Notes: generated by a model not told the origin, from the sequence alone. Positions 45,325-55,007 are shown, numbered from the stretch's first letter. The stretch: 64,000 nucleotides of DNA from an uncultured Shimia sp. (GCF_947493595.1 NZ_CANLRL010000010.1:52463-116462); one strand, 5' to 3'. Translations and numbers: made by a program.

Positions 45325-45738
45325 TTATTCGATCGGGAAACCGGCGCCTTCCCAAGCAGGGTAACCGTCACGGAAATAGTAGACCTTGGAGAAACCCCAC
45401 TGGACCGCCATTTCAGCGGCTTTGGAGGACCGCATGCAGGAATGGCCGTTGCAGTAAAACACAACCGGCGCGTCGGCGGCGACAACCTCAGCCAAAGCGT
45501 CCTGGGTCAGGGCAGATTTGACGTCCAAGTGTACAGCGCCAGGAATACGGCCGGCGTCAAAGTCGGATGGTTTGCGCACATCGATGAAGGCAACGCCGTC
45601 GTCAAACAGCTGGCCTGCTTCTTCCGGGGAAACGGTGGTCGCGCCGGAGACGGTTTCCGGGGAGGTAGCCGCAAGCGCGGCGAAGGGCAGCAACACCAGG
45701 GATGCAACTGCAGCAAGTGTGCGAAGGAAGTTGGTCAT
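45325..45738 (-). CDS. Periplasmic rhodanese-like protein
   Basis: 137 residues from the ATG at 45738, with GGAG six bases upstream. A signal peptide ends near AALAA, so it is periplasmic. The single rhodanese domain has VAFIDVRKPSDFDAGRIPGAVHLD and an active-site cysteine in FYCNGHSCMRSSKAA. Rhodaneses transfer sulfane sulfur, for example from thiosulfate to cyanide or a thiol. Its place next to a chemoreceptor and 3 kb from a sulfite dehydrogenase is consistent with periplasmic sulfur chemistry. Confidence 0.9.
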   Translation of the reverse strand: MTNFLRTLAAVASLVLLPFAALAATSPETVSGATTVSPEEAGQLFDDGVAFIDVRKPSDFDAGRIPGAVHLDVKSALTQDALAEVVAADAPVVFYCNGHSCMRSSKAAEMAVQWGFSKVYYFRDGYPAWEGAGFPIE

Positions 45739-46059
45739 TTGGCTCTCCAAGTTTGCGGCCCACAAGGACCATTGGCGCTAGGTAAAGCGGAAACCTTCTA
45801 AGATACCGCTAATCTAGATAAATTGAGTGGTTTTGGATTTGTGGGGGATGGTTTGACATTGGGGCGTCGAGGGTGTGGCCCATCACCAATTCGATGTTTG
45901 CTAAGTGCAGCTTGGGGGCTGGTGAGGAAAGGAAACACGCGATTGGGCGCGAAGTTGCCGCTGGGGGTTCTCTTTACTTTCCTTAAAAGGGTTTGGGTGT
46001 TAGAGTTTGTCCACAGACCCGGCAAACGGGCGTTTTGAGGCAGAGATCGGCGGTTCCCG

Positions 46060-47226
46060 ATGACAGAGATGGTGTATGGCGCGTTGCCTTCGCAGGCGCG
46101 TGAGCCCGTGCTCCCCAAGTGGTGGCAAACTTTGGACAAATGGACCATGGCGTCCATTGTCATGTTGTTTTTGATTGGCTTGATGCTGGGCATGGCGGCC
46201 AGTCCGCCCTTGGCGGCAAAAAACGGATTTGCGCCTTTTCATTACGTGCAAAAGCAAGTGATTTTCGGCGGTGCAGCCTTGGTGGCCATGGTTGTCACCT
46301 CGATGATGTCGCCGCAACTGGTGCGCCGGTTGGCGGTGATGGGCTTTGCCGTGACCATGGTGGCGCTGGCGTTGCTGCCGGTGTTTGGCACCGATTTTGG
46401 CAAAGGCGCAACGCGTTGGTATTCGCTGGGCTTTGCCTCCTTGCAACCTTCGGAGTTTCTCAAACCTGGATTTGTTGTGGTGGCCGCCTGGCTGATGGCG
46501 GCGAATGAAGAAATCAACGGCCCGCCAGGGCGGCGTTGGTCTTTCCTGTTGATGATGACCATTGTGGTCATGCTCGCATTGCAGCCGGATTTTGGGCAGG
46601 CTTGCCTGATCCTGTTTGGTTGGAGCGTGATGTATTTTGTCTCTGGCGCGCCGATGTTGTTGATTGGTGGGATTTGCTTGTCGCTCATTCCGGTGGCGAA
46701 TTTTGCCTATAACAACTCCGAGCACTTTGCCCGCCGGATTGATGGGTTTTTGGACCGCTCTGTCGATCCCACGACGCAAATTGGCTACGCGACTGAGGCG
46801 ATCCGAGAAGGTGGGTTGTTTGGCGTTGGCGTCGGTGAAGGGCAGGTGAAGTGGTCGCTGCCGGATGCGCATACGGATTTCATCATTTCCGTGGCTGCAG
46901 AAGAGTACGGGCTGATCCTCGTGTTTGCGATTATGATCCTCTACGCCACCATCGTTTTGCGGTCTTATTTCCGACTCATGCGCGAACGCGATCCGTTCAT
47001 TCGGCTGGCCGGCACCGGTCTTGTGGCAATCTTCGGCGTACAAGCGCTGGTCAACATGGGGGTCGCGGTGCGGCTATTGCCTTCTAAAGGCATGACTTTG
47101 CCATTTGTCAGCTACGGCGGCTCGTCCCTGATTGCGGGGGGGATTGCAGTTGGCATGATTTTGGCGTTTACCCGCAGCCGCCCACAGGGCGAAATCAGTG
47201 ATATTTTACGGGGTCAAACCCGTTAA
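46060..47226 (+). CDS. ftsW: Peptidoglycan glycosyltransferase FtsW
   Basis: 388 residues with about ten membrane helices. FtsW is the septal SEDS glycosyltransferase that works with FtsI. Family marks are RRWYSLGFASLQPSEFLKPGFVVVAAW (the read sequence has ATRWYSLG), LQPDFGQACLILFGWSVMYFVSGAP, the catalytic-Asp region in VGEGQVKWSLPDAHTDFIISVAAEEYG, and SKGMTLPFVSYGGSSLIA. The dcw cluster resumes with this gene after the sulfite block. The 294-bp spacer before it must contain its promoter and that of the divergent rhodanese gene; no clear motif was picked. Confidence 0.97.
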   Translation: MTEMVYGALPSQAREPVLPKWWQTLDKWTMASIVMLFLIGLMLGMAASPPLAAKNGFAPFHYVQKQVIFGGAALVAMVVTSMMSPQLVRRLAVMGFAVTMVALALLPVFGTDFGKGATRWYSLGFASLQPSEFLKPGFVVVAAWLMAANEEINGPPGRRWSFLLMMTIVVMLALQPDFGQACLILFGWSVMYFVSGAPMLLIGGICLSLIPVANFAYNNSEHFARRIDGFLDRSVDPTTQIGYATEAIREGGLFGVGVGEGQVKWSLPDAHTDFIISVAAEEYGLILVFAIMILYATIVLRSYFRLMRERDPFIRLAGTGLVAIFGVQALVNMGVAVRLLPSKGMTLPFVSYGGSSLIAGGIAVGMILAFTRSRPQGEISDILRGQTR

Positions 47227-47238
47227 CAGGTGGGTGCG

Positions 47239-48336
47239 ATGAGCAAACAGCCTCTTTTAGTAATTGCTGCCGGTGGGACTGGCGGCCATATGTTTCCTGC
47301 GCAGGCCTTGGCCGAGGTCATGCTGCGCAAAGGCTGGCGGGTGAAGCTCTCCACCGACGCGCGCGGTGCGCGCTACACGGGTGGTTTTCCACATACGGTT
47401 GAGATTGAAGAGATGAGCTCGGCAACCTTTGCCCGTGGCGGGGCATTGGCCAAGCTGTCAGTGCCGTTCAAGATTTTGGGCGGCGTGCTGGGCGCGGTGT
47501 CCAAGATGCGCAAAGACCGCCCTGATGTGGTTGTCGGCTTTGGGGGCTATCCAACCATTCCGGCGATGGGCGCGGCTTGGTTGATGAAACTGCCGCGCAT
47601 GATCCATGAGCAGAACGGTATTTTGGGCCGCGTCAATCAAGTGTTTGCCAAAAAGGTGGACGTGGTGGCCTGTGGCACATGGCCAACAACATTGCCCGAC
47701 GGTGTCGAAGGGATGCCGGTGGGCAACCCGGTGCGCAAAGCGGTGATGGACCGCGCGGGGGCAGGGTACATTGCGCCGGGCGATTATCCAATGTCGTTGC
47801 TGGTCATTGGCGGCTCTCAGGGCGCGCGGATTTTGAGCGATGTGGTGCCAAGCGCCATTGCACATCTGCCACCCGAGATTTTGCGTAACTTGCGGGTGAG
47901 CCATCAGGCGCGTGGTGAGGACCATGAGCGGGTGACAGCGTTTTATGAACAGCACGGCATTTCTGCGGATGTGCAGCCCTTCTTCCAAGACGTGCCGTCG
48001 CGCATGAGCGAAGCGCAACTGGTGATTTCCCGCTCCGGCGCAAGCTCTGTGGCGGACATCAGCATCATCGGGCGGCCTTCCATATTGGTGCCTTTTGCGG
48101 CTGCGGCGGGCGACCACCAAACTGCGAATGCGCGTGGGTTGGCGGAGGCAGGCGGGGCAATTGTGATCCCCGAAGGCTTGCTGACCCAAGAGACATTGAC
48201 CGAAAACATCACAACCATCCTATGCAATGCGGCTGGTGCCACACAGATGGCCACCGCTGCTTTGTCCGCAGGCAAGCCGGACGCGACAGAGACCCTAGTG
48301 GCGCTGGTCGAAGATCTGGCCAAAAAGGACCAATAA
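47239..48336 (+). CDS. murG: Lipid II synthase MurG
   Basis: 365 residues from the ATG at 47239 ([21 protein letters not shown]). A GTG at 47230 is in frame but lies on the ribosome site. MurG transfers GlcNAc from UDP-GlcNAc to lipid I at the inner membrane. The N-terminal glycine loop GGTGGH, the [11 protein letters not shown] motif, and the UDP-GlcNAc site [13 protein letters not shown] with [23 protein letters not shown] are all present. murC follows 2 bp later. Confidence 0.97.
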   Translation: MSKQPLLVIAAGGTGGHMFPAQALAEVMLRKGWRVKLSTDARGARYTGGFPHTVEIEEMSSATFARGGALAKLSVPFKILGGVLGAVSKMRKDRPDVVVGFGGYPTIPAMGAAWLMKLPRMIHEQNGILGRVNQVFAKKVDVVACGTWPTTLPDGVEGMPVGNPVRKAVMDRAGAGYIAPGDYPMSLLVIGGSQGARILSDVVPSAIAHLPPEILRNLRVSHQARGEDHERVTAFYEQHGISADVQPFFQDVPSRMSEAQLVISRSGASSVADISIIGRPSILVPFAAAAGDHQTANARGLAEAGGAIVIPEGLLTQETLTENITTILCNAAGATQMATAALSAGKPDATETLVALVEDLAKKDQ

Positions 48337-48337
48337 T

Positions 48338-49744
48338 ATGAACGCAGCAACCAAACTTCCCGGTGACGTGGGCGCCATCCATTTTGTGGGCATTGGCGGG
48401 ATTGGTATGTCCGGCATTGCCGAGGTGCTGCTCAACCACGGCTATACGGTGCAGGGCTCTGACCTGAAGTCGACCAAGATCACCGAGCGGTTGGCAGGTA
48501 TGGGCGCGACCATTTTTGAAGGTCAGCGGGCCGAGAACCTCGCCAATGCCGAAGTGGTGGTGATTTCCTCCGCCATCAAGCCGGGCAACCCGGAGTTGGA
48601 CGAAGCGCGTTTGAAAGGCCTGCCGGTGGTACGCCGCGCGGAGATGCTGGCGGAGCTAATGCGCCTGAAATCCAACATTGCTGTGGCCGGTACACATGGC
48701 AAAACCACCACCACCACGATGGTGGCAGCGCTGCTTGATCACGGCAAGTTTGACCCGACAGTGATCAACGGCGGTATCATCCATGCCTATGGCTCCAACG
48801 CCCGTGTTGGCGAAGGCGAATGGATGGTTGTGGAAGCGGATGAAAGCGACGGCACGTTTAACCGATTGCCCGCGACCATTGCAATTGTAACCAATATCGA
48901 CCCGGAGCATATGGAGCATTGGGGCACCGAAGAGGCGCTGCATCAGGGCTTTTATGACTTTGTGTCCAACATTCCGTTTTACGGTTTGGCCGTGTGCTGC
49001 ACCGATGATCCGGACGTGCAAACACTGGTGGGCAAGATCACCGACCGCCGAGTTGTGACCTTTGGCTTTAACGCACAGGCAGATGTGCGGGCGGTGAACC
49101 TGACCTATAGGGCAGGCGTGGCGCATTTTGACATTCAGTTGCAGACTGAGGATGCGGTGATTGAAGGCTGCACGTTGCCGATGCCAGGGGATCACAATGT
49201 GTCGAACGCGTTGTCTGCCGTGGCGATCTCGCGGCACCTGGGCATGAAGCTTGACGAAATCCGCGCCGGTCTCGCCGCCTTTGGCGGGGTGAACCGCCGT
49301 TTCACCAAAGTGGGCGAGGTCATGGGCGGGGTGCCTGTGATTGATGATTACGGTCACCACCCGGTGGAGATTGCTGCTGTGTTGAAGGCCGCGCGTCAGG
49401 CGTTGGGTGACATTGGCGGGCGGGTGATTGCCGTGCATCAACCGCACCGCTATTCGCGTTTGCACTCGCTATTTGAAGATTTCTGCACCTGTTTCAATGA
49501 GGCGGATGTTGTGGGCATCGCAGATGTCTTTGCGGCGGGCGAAGCACCAATTGAAGGCGCCAGCCGCGATGACCTGATCAATGGGTTGGTCGCGCATGGC
49601 CATCGCCATGCGGTGGCGATTGGCGAAGAGGCGGATTTGGTGGCTCTGGTGAAAGAGACCGCAAAACCAGGGGATATTGTGGTGTGCCTTGGGGCCGGTT
49701 CGATCAGCGCCTGGGCCAATGCGTTGCCAGGTCATCTGGGGTAA
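48338..49744 (+). CDS. murC: UDP-N-acetylmuramate--L-alanine ligase
   Basis: 468 residues. MurC adds L-Ala to UDP-MurNAc. [18 protein letters not shown] begins the uridine domain, [18 protein letters not shown] is the ATP loop, [33 protein letters not shown] follows, and [20 protein letters not shown] with [17 protein letters not shown] marks the C-terminal domain. Gene order murG-murC is that of the standard cluster. Confidence 0.98.
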   Translation: MNAATKLPGDVGAIHFVGIGGIGMSGIAEVLLNHGYTVQGSDLKSTKITERLAGMGATIFEGQRAENLANAEVVVISSAIKPGNPELDEARLKGLPVVRRAEMLAELMRLKSNIAVAGTHGKTTTTTMVAALLDHGKFDPTVINGGIIHAYGSNARVGEGEWMVVEADESDGTFNRLPATIAIVTNIDPEHMEHWGTEEALHQGFYDFVSNIPFYGLAVCCTDDPDVQTLVGKITDRRVVTFGFNAQADVRAVNLTYRAGVAHFDIQLQTEDAVIEGCTLPMPGDHNVSNALSAVAISRHLGMKLDEIRAGLAAFGGVNRRFTKVGEVMGGVPVIDDYGHHPVEIAAVLKAARQALGDIGGRVIAVHQPHRYSRLHSLFEDFCTCFNEADVVGIADVFAAGEAPIEGASRDDLINGLVAHGHRHAVAIGEEADLVALVKETAKPGDIVVCLGAGSISAWANALPGHLG

Positions 49745-49807
49745 GTCCTTGTCAAATGTGTTGCGCGCGGTAGGCTGCGCGCAACTGACCTAGACGGGAT
49801 ATGTGAC

Positions 49808-50077
49808 GTGAGCCTTACTTTGATCCTTGCCTGCCTTTGGGTGCTAGCCGCAGCAACGGTGGCAGCCTTGCCTATGCGCAAGCAATATGTGCCGGGGGTG
49901 GCTCTGTTGATCGCCGCGCCGGTGCTGATTGGTGTGATCTTTTATGAACATGGCGCCTTGCTGGGATTTGCTGCTCTGTTTGGCTTTGTATCGATGTTCC
50001 GGCGTCCTCTTTTGCATTTTGGCCGCAAGGCGCTTGGCCTGCCTGTAGAGCGCCATGAGCCGGAGGGTGATGCATGA
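49808..50077 (+). CDS. DUF2484 family small membrane protein, first copy
   Basis: 89 residues from a GTG. Three hydrophobic helices (LTLILACLWVLAAATVAALP, VALLIAAPVLIGVIFYE, LLGFAALFGFVSMF) end in RRPLLHFGRKALGLP. It resembles DUF2484, a family seen mainly in Rhodobacteraceae between murC and murB. The function is unknown; the fixed location suggests a link to cell wall or division. It overlaps the second copy by 4 bp. Confidence 0.82.
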   Translation: MSLTLILACLWVLAAATVAALPMRKQYVPGVALLIAAPVLIGVIFYEHGALLGFAALFGFVSMFRRPLLHFGRKALGLPVERHEPEGDA

Positions 50078-50340
50078 CCATTTCCATCACGGCGGCATTC
50101 ATCTGGCTTATCGTGGCCAACCTACGGGCGATGTTTCCGTCCAAGGATCATCATTGGAAATTTGCCTATGTGATGATTGCGATTGGCATTCCGATCCTGA
50201 TTGGCGTGACGGTGCAGAACAGTATTTGGCTGGCGCTGGTGTTGTTGTGCATGGGCGCGTGGATCATGCGCTGGCCGGTTGTTTACCTGTGGCGCTGGAT
50301 CAAACGTGTGAGTGGTTTGGAGACTCCAAGTGATCCTTGA
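50074..50340 (+). CDS. DUF2484 family small membrane protein, second copy
   Basis: 88 residues with three helices: SITAAFIWLIVANLRAMFP, FAYVMIAIGIPILIGVTVQN and LALVLLCMGAWIMRWPVVYLWRW. It has the same size, layout and end (RWPVVYLWRWIKRVSGL) as the preceding protein (RRPLLHFGRKALGL), so the pair looks like an old tandem duplication. ATGA overlaps join it to the first copy, and the third small gene starts inside its 3' end. Confidence 0.82.
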   Translation: MTISITAAFIWLIVANLRAMFPSKDHHWKFAYVMIAIGIPILIGVTVQNSIWLALVLLCMGAWIMRWPVVYLWRWIKRVSGLETPSDP

Positions 50341-50644
50341 TTTTACCCTCGCGCTGAATGCGCTCATTTGGTTTGCGACCTTGATCCTGCCGCTTTACGG
50401 CCTGATCACAGGCTACAAGCTGCGCCGTGACCTGATGATGCGGGCCAGCCTGTTGATTGTCTGTCTGGTGGTGGCGCTTCTGACGCTGGAAGTGTCTTTG
50501 AATATCTTTGCGACCGGCGCGGACCGCGATGAGTTGACCATTCTGCAAGGCTACCGTCCGTGGTTGTTTTTTGGCACTTCGGGCAGTTTGGCCCTTGGCT
50601 GGGCTCTGTTTGTGATGGGCAAGGCGTTGCGCGGGCGTAAGTAA
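50330..50644 (+). CDS. Small three-helix membrane protein before murB
   Basis: 104 residues from the GTG at 50330, with GGAG seven bases upstream, overlapping the previous gene. Helices lie at about residues 8-27, 39-60 and 80-97. A short loop GADRDELTILQGYRPW lies between helices two and three. I recognise no named family. It is part of the overlapping trio of small membrane proteins between murC and murB. Confidence 0.75.
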   Translation: MILDFTLALNALIWFATLILPLYGLITGYKLRRDLMMRASLLIVCLVVALLTLEVSLNIFATGADRDELTILQGYRPWLFFGTSGSLALGWALFVMGKALRGRK

Positions 50645-50721
50645 CCAAGCAGAGGCTCTTGCTGTGTGTCATGCGCTTCGGTATCGGTGCGCAACAGGCA
50701 TTTTGACTTCAAGGAAACACC

Positions 50722-51648
50722 ATGACGACATTGCCCACCCCACGTGGAAAGCTGACCGAAGGCAAAGAGCTCTCGGACCTGACGTGGCTGCGTGTGGGCG
50801 GTCCCGCGGACTACCTGTTTCAGCCGGCGGATGTGGAAGATCTGGCCCAGTTCCTAAAAGCTCTTCCTGAAACTGTGACTGTGTTTCCTATGGGGGTAGG
50901 GTCCAACCTTATCGTGCGCGATGGCGGCTTGAGGGCCGTGGTGATCCGCATGGGGCGTGGGTTCAATCACATCGAAATAGACGGCAATCGCGTGCGCGCC
51001 GGTGTGGCGGCGTTGGATGCCCATGTGGCGCGCAAAGCCGCACAAGCCGGTGTGGATTTGACGTTTTTGCGGACCATTCCCGGCGCCATCGGCGGCGCGG
51101 TGCGTATGAATGCGGGCTGCTATGGCAGCTACACGGCGGATGTGTTTGTTGAAGCCACCGCGGTGACGCGGGCAGGGGAGGTTGTGACCCTGACAGCTGA
51201 CGACTTGAACTTCCAATACCGCCAGACGGATTTGCCCGAAGGTTGGGTCATTGTGGAAGCTGTTTTGGAAGGTCCTTCCGGGGAGGAAGAAGAGCTGGCG
51301 CAGCGCATGGAAGATCAACTTGCCAAACGTGACGCCACGCAGCCAACCAAAGATCGCAGTGCAGGTAGCACCTTCCGCAATCCGGCGGGTTTCTCCTCGA
51401 CGGGTAAGGCGGACGATGTGCACGATTTGAAGGCCTGGAAGGTGATTGATGACGCCGGTATGCGCGGAGCCCGTGTTGGCGGCGCGCAGATGAGCGAGAT
51501 GCACTCCAACTTCATGATCAATACCGGTGACGCAACTGCCGCAGATTTGGAAAATCTTGGCGAGGAAGTCCGAAAAAGGGTTTTCCAAAACAGCGGAATA
51601 GACCTACAGTGGGAAATCATGCGTGTCGGCGAACCGGCGGCGGATTGA
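50722..51648 (+). CDS. murB: UDP-N-acetylenolpyruvoylglucosamine reductase
   Basis: 308 residues. MurB is an FAD enzyme that reduces UDP-GlcNAc-enolpyruvate to UDP-MurNAc with NADPH. The FAD-binding start is [17 protein letters not shown], with [49 protein letters not shown] follows. The catalytic serine is in [13 protein letters not shown], and the C-terminal [14 protein letters not shown] is typical of type II MurB. A 241-bp structured spacer separates it from ddl. Confidence 0.97.
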   Translation: MTTLPTPRGKLTEGKELSDLTWLRVGGPADYLFQPADVEDLAQFLKALPETVTVFPMGVGSNLIVRDGGLRAVVIRMGRGFNHIEIDGNRVRAGVAALDAHVARKAAQAGVDLTFLRTIPGAIGGAVRMNAGCYGSYTADVFVEATAVTRAGEVVTLTADDLNFQYRQTDLPEGWVIVEAVLEGPSGEEEELAQRMEDQLAKRDATQPTKDRSAGSTFRNPAGFSSTGKADDVHDLKAWKVIDDAGMRGARVGGAQMSEMHSNFMINTGDATAADLENLGEEVRKRVFQNSGIDLQWEIMRVGEPAAD

Positions 51649-51666
51649 TGCCTCAGTTTGAACCCA

Positions 51667-51682
51667 TTAAGCGGTCATTAAC
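51667..51682 (+). promoter_or_regulatory. CtrA-type binding site upstream of ddl
   Basis: TTAA-GCGGTCA-TTAAC matches the CtrA consensus TTAA-N7-TTAAC perfectly. It lies 19 bp after the murB stop and about 210 bp before ddl. In Caulobacter CtrA controls ftsQA and ftsZ transcription; this site is placed to control ddl-ftsQ-ftsA. Confidence 0.65.
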
Positions 51683-51709
51683 CAAGAACTGAGAAGACTA
51701 ATAAAACAA

Positions 51710-51873
51710 GGGCGCAAAGCCCGACTTTAGGGTCAAAGACCCAACTTGAGCGCAGGGCGATGTGCCCACCCCGAGCAGGCATTCCGTGCCTGATGACAAA
51801 AAGAGCAGTCCAACGTGGCTGTGATAAATGAGTCCAAAAAGGGCTCGCATAAGAACAGGACCAAAAAGGGTCC
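51710..51873 (+). other. String of five short perfect hairpins before ddl
   Basis: Five small stem-loops follow each other: GGGC/GCCC (51710-51722), GGGTC/GACCC (51730-51742), GGGC/GCCC (51755-51767), CAGGCA/TGCCTG (51776-51792) and GGACC/GGTCC (51858-51873). None has a T-tail, so these are not ordinary terminators. They would fold in the ddl leader RNA or in a small RNA of this spacer. No match to a named RNA family was recognised. Confidence 0.5.
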
Positions 51874-51889
51874 GGGACATTGAGGCACA

Positions 51890-52810
51890 GTGGGACTGTC
51901 AGAGCAGGCAACCCCCAAGGTGGCAGTATTGATGGGCGGCCCCTCCGCAGAACGAGAGGTGTCACTGTCGTCAGGGCGTGAATGCGCCACTGCCCTTCGG
52001 GACGCAGGATTGGACGTGGTTGAGGTCGATGCAGGCCCCGATCTGGTTGCGCGTTTGCAAGAGATCAAACCGGATGTTGTGTTCAACGCGCTGCATGGTC
52101 GTTGGGGCGAAGATGGCTGTGTGCAAGGTCTGCTCGAATGGCTGCGCATTCCCTACACCCATTCCGGCGTGCTGGCGTCTGCTTTGGCGATGGACAAGCA
52201 ACGCTCAAAGGATGTGTTCAAGCGGGCTGGCTTGCCTGTGGTCGAAAGCGTGATTGCCGATAAAGCTGAGGTGTCCAAGCGCCATGTGATGGCACCACCC
52301 TATGTGGTGAAGCCCAACAATGAAGGCAGCTCGGTTGGCATTTATATTGTCAACGAGGGTGCAAACACACCGCCGCAACTGGCCTACACCATGCCGGATG
52401 AGGTGATGGTTGAGACCTTTGCGCCGGGGCGCGAGATGACCACAACCGTGATGGGCGACCGTGCCTTGGGGGTTACCGATATCATCACTGACGGCTGGTA
52501 TGATTATGAGGCGAAATACGCCGAAGGTGGGTCCCGCCATGAGATGCCTGCGAATATTCCGCAAGAGATTACCGACGCTTGTCTGGACTATGCTGTGCGG
52601 GCGCATGACGTGCTTGGCTGTCGTGGTGTGTCGCGCACCGATTTCCGCTGGGACGAAAGCCGCGGGTTGGACGGGTTGATCATTTTAGAGGTGAACACCC
52701 AGCCGGGCATGACGCCAACCTCGCTCAGTCCTGAACAGGCTGCACATATTGGTCTGTCGTTTTCTGATTTTTGCGTCTGGATGGTGGAGGACGCCTCATG
52801 CGATCGCTGA
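51890..52810 (+). CDS. ddl: D-alanine--D-alanine ligase
   Basis: 306 residues from a GTG. Ddl is an ATP-grasp enzyme that makes D-Ala-D-Ala for Mur[20 protein letters not shown] opens the protein; [58 protein letters not shown] and the C-terminal [24 protein letters not shown] are conserved. It overlaps ftsQ by 13 bp. Confidence 0.96.
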   Translation: MGLSEQATPKVAVLMGGPSAEREVSLSSGRECATALRDAGLDVVEVDAGPDLVARLQEIKPDVVFNALHGRWGEDGCVQGLLEWLRIPYTHSGVLASALAMDKQRSKDVFKRAGLPVVESVIADKAEVSKRHVMAPPYVVKPNNEGSSVGIYIVNEGANTPPQLAYTMPDEVMVETFAPGREMTTTVMGDRALGVTDIITDGWYDYEAKYAEGGSRHEMPANIPQEITDACLDYAVRAHDVLGCRGVSRTDFRWDESRGLDGLIILEVNTQPGMTPTSLSPEQAAHIGLSFSDFCVWMVEDASCDR

Positions 52811-53676
52811 CGGCGGGTCGCCGCGATAACGCGCCTTCACGGTGGGCCTACCGTTTTGAGCGGTTGATGCTGACGCCGCTGTTCCGTTTGTTTTTGCGGG
52901 TGGTGGTGCCGTTTGTTGTTGTGGCCGGTGCGACAACGGTCTGGCTGTCTGATGCGGACCGGCGTGAGAACTTGAATCTGGCAGTGGCGGATTTGCGCCG
53001 CGAAATTGAAACGCGGCCAGAATTCATGGTGTCCGCAATGACCGTGGATGGCGCATCGCAAGGCACCTCGGAAGACATTCGCGATATTCTATCGTTGAGT
53101 TTCCCCACCAGTTCCTTTGACCTGGATTTGCCCGCCATTCGGGCGCGGGTCGAAGAGTTGCCGGCCATTGCCCGCGTCGCTGTGCGCGTACGCCCCGGGG
53201 GTATTCTGGAGCTCAATGTGGCGGAACGCACACCGGTTGTGGTGTGGCGCACCCATGAGGGGCTGACGCTGGTCGATCCGGAAGGCAATGTCACTGGCCC
53301 GGCGATTTCGCGCGCGGCCCATGCGCAGATGCCCTTGATTGCGGGCGAGGGCGCTGAGCTACATGTGCCGGAAGCGTTGCGTCTTTTCTCCGCCGCTGCG
53401 CCGTTGGGAGCGCGTGTGATCGGGCTTGTCCGCGTGGGTGAGCGACGCTGGGATCTGGTGCTGGACCGTGGGCAGCGGATCAAACTGCCGGAGCAGGGAG
53501 CCGTTGAGGCGCTGGACCGTGTGGTCGCGCTCAACAACGCCGAAGAGCTTTTGGAACGAGATATAAAAGTGGTCGATATGCGTTTGGCGCATCGGCCCAC
53601 AGTACAACTAACAGAGCAGGCCGTAGACGCCTGGTGGCAAGCCAGCCAAACGACGACAGGGACAGTGGGACAATGA
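52798..53676 (+). CDS. ftsQ: Cell division protein FtsQ
   Basis: 292 residues from the ATG at 52798, with GGAGG seven bases upstream. FtsQ is a bitopic divisome protein that recruits FtsB and FtsL. A basic cytoplasmic stretch is followed by a helix at about residues 36-58 ([22 protein letters not shown]). The POTRA domain ([24 protein letters not shown]) comes next, then the FtsQ beta domain ([31 protein letters not shown]). It overlaps ftsA by 4 bp (ATGA). Confidence 0.95.
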   Translation: MRSLTAGRRDNAPSRWAYRFERLMLTPLFRLFLRVVVPFVVVAGATTVWLSDADRRENLNLAVADLRREIETRPEFMVSAMTVDGASQGTSEDIRDILSLSFPTSSFDLDLPAIRARVEELPAIARVAVRVRPGGILELNVAERTPVVVWRTHEGLTLVDPEGNVTGPAISRAAHAQMPLIAGEGAELHVPEALRLFSAAAPLGARVIGLVRVGERRWDLVLDRGQRIKLPEQGAVEALDRVVALNNAEELLERDIKVVDMRLAHRPTVQLTEQAVDAWWQASQTTTGTVGQ

Positions 53677-55007
53677 CAGAGCTTTATCAGAGCCAGCGTG
53701 CCATGCGCGCGATGCGCAAAACGGCGATGCAGCGTGGTGTGATTGCGGTGCTGGATGTGGGGACGTCCAAGATTGCCTGTCTGGTGTTGCGGTTTGACGG
53801 CACCGACCGGCTGGCAAGCGTTGAAGGTATCGGGTCGATGGCGGGGCAATCCGGCTATCGTGTGATTGGCGCCAACACCATCATGTCCCGTGGTGTGAAA
53901 TTTGGCGAAATCGACACCATGCAGGAAACCGAGCGCGCCATTCGCACCGTTGTGCAGGCGGCGCAGAAGATGGCGAAGATCCGTGTGGATCACGTGATTG
54001 CCTGTTTCTCTGGTGCTGAGCCGCGCTCCTATGGTTTGGATGGTCAGATTGATCTGGAAGGTCACACGGTTGACGATCAAGATGTGGCCCGTGTGCTGGC
54101 CGCTTGTGACGTGCCGGATTATGGCGCAGAGCGTGAAGTGCTGCATGCGCAGCCGGTGAACTTTGCGCTGGACCATCGGTCCGGCCTTGGTGATCCGCGT
54201 GGGCAGGTGGGGCAGACATTGACCACCGACATGCACATGCTGACTGTTGATAAGGCGGCGGTGCAAAACCTTGTGCATTGTATTCGCCGCTGTGATCTGG
54301 AACTCGCGGGCATTGCCTCCTCGGCGTATGTGTCTGGTCTGTCCGCCTTGGTGGAAGACGAGCAAGAACTGGGTGCGGCCTGTATCGATATGGGCGGCGG
54401 GGCGACCAGTCTGTCGATCTTCATGAAGAAACACATGATCTTTGCCGACACCGTGCGTATGGGGGGGGACCATGTCACCGGCGACATTTCCATGGGGCTT
54501 CAGGTGCCGACCTCCACAGCCGAGCGGATTAAGACGTTCTATGGCGGCGTTGTCGCCACCGGCATGGACGATCGCGACATGATTGAGTTGTCCGGAGACA
54601 CCGGCGATTGGGAGCATGATCGCCGCACCGTAAGTCGTGCGGAGCTGATTGGTATCATGCGTCCCCGTGTGGAAGAAATCCTCGAAGAAGTGCGCGCGCG
54701 CTTGGATGCAGCTGGCTTTGAGCATCTGCCAAGTCAGCAGATTGTGCTGACTGGTGGCGGCAGCCAAATTCCGGGGCTAGACGGCTTGGCCTCTAAGATT
54801 TTGGGGCAGCAGGTGCGCCTTGGTCGCCCGATGCGGGTACATGGATTGCCGCAAGCGGCCACAGGTCCAGGCTTTGCGGCAACCGTTGGCATGTGCTTGT
54901 TTGCAACACATCCGCAGGACGAATGGTGGGACTTCGAACTGCCGGTGGATCGTTACAACACACGGCCGTTTGGCAAAGCGATGCGCTGGTTCAAAGAGAA
55001 TTGGTGA
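53673..55007 (+). CDS. ftsA: Cell division protein FtsA
   Basis: 444 residues from the ATG at 53673. FtsA is the actin-like protein that tethers FtsZ to the membrane. GVIAVLDVGTSKIACLVLR is the first nucleotide motif. The SHS2 domain region includes HVIACFSGAEPRSYGLDG, GAACIDMGGGATSLSIF is the second phosphate loop, and IVLTGGGSQIPGLDGLASKIL the adenosine loop. The C-terminal amphipathic helix is GKAMRWFKENW. A 360-bp spacer with a CtrA-type site separates it from ftsZ. Confidence 0.97.
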   Translation: MTELYQSQRAMRAMRKTAMQRGVIAVLDVGTSKIACLVLRFDGTDRLASVEGIGSMAGQSGYRVIGANTIMSRGVKFGEIDTMQETERAIRTVVQAAQKMAKIRVDHVIACFSGAEPRSYGLDGQIDLEGHTVDDQDVARVLAACDVPDYGAEREVLHAQPVNFALDHRSGLGDPRGQVGQTLTTDMHMLTVDKAAVQNLVHCIRRCDLELAGIASSAYVSGLSALVEDEQELGAACIDMGGGATSLSIFMKKHMIFADTVRMGGDHVTGDISMGLQVPTSTAERIKTFYGGVVATGMDDRDMIELSGDTGDWEHDRRTVSRAELIGIMRPRVEEILEEVRARLDAAGFEHLPSQQIVLTGGGSQIPGLDGLASKILGQQVRLGRPMRVHGLPQAATGPGFAATVGMCLFATHPQDEWWDFELPVDRYNTRPFGKAMRWFKENW

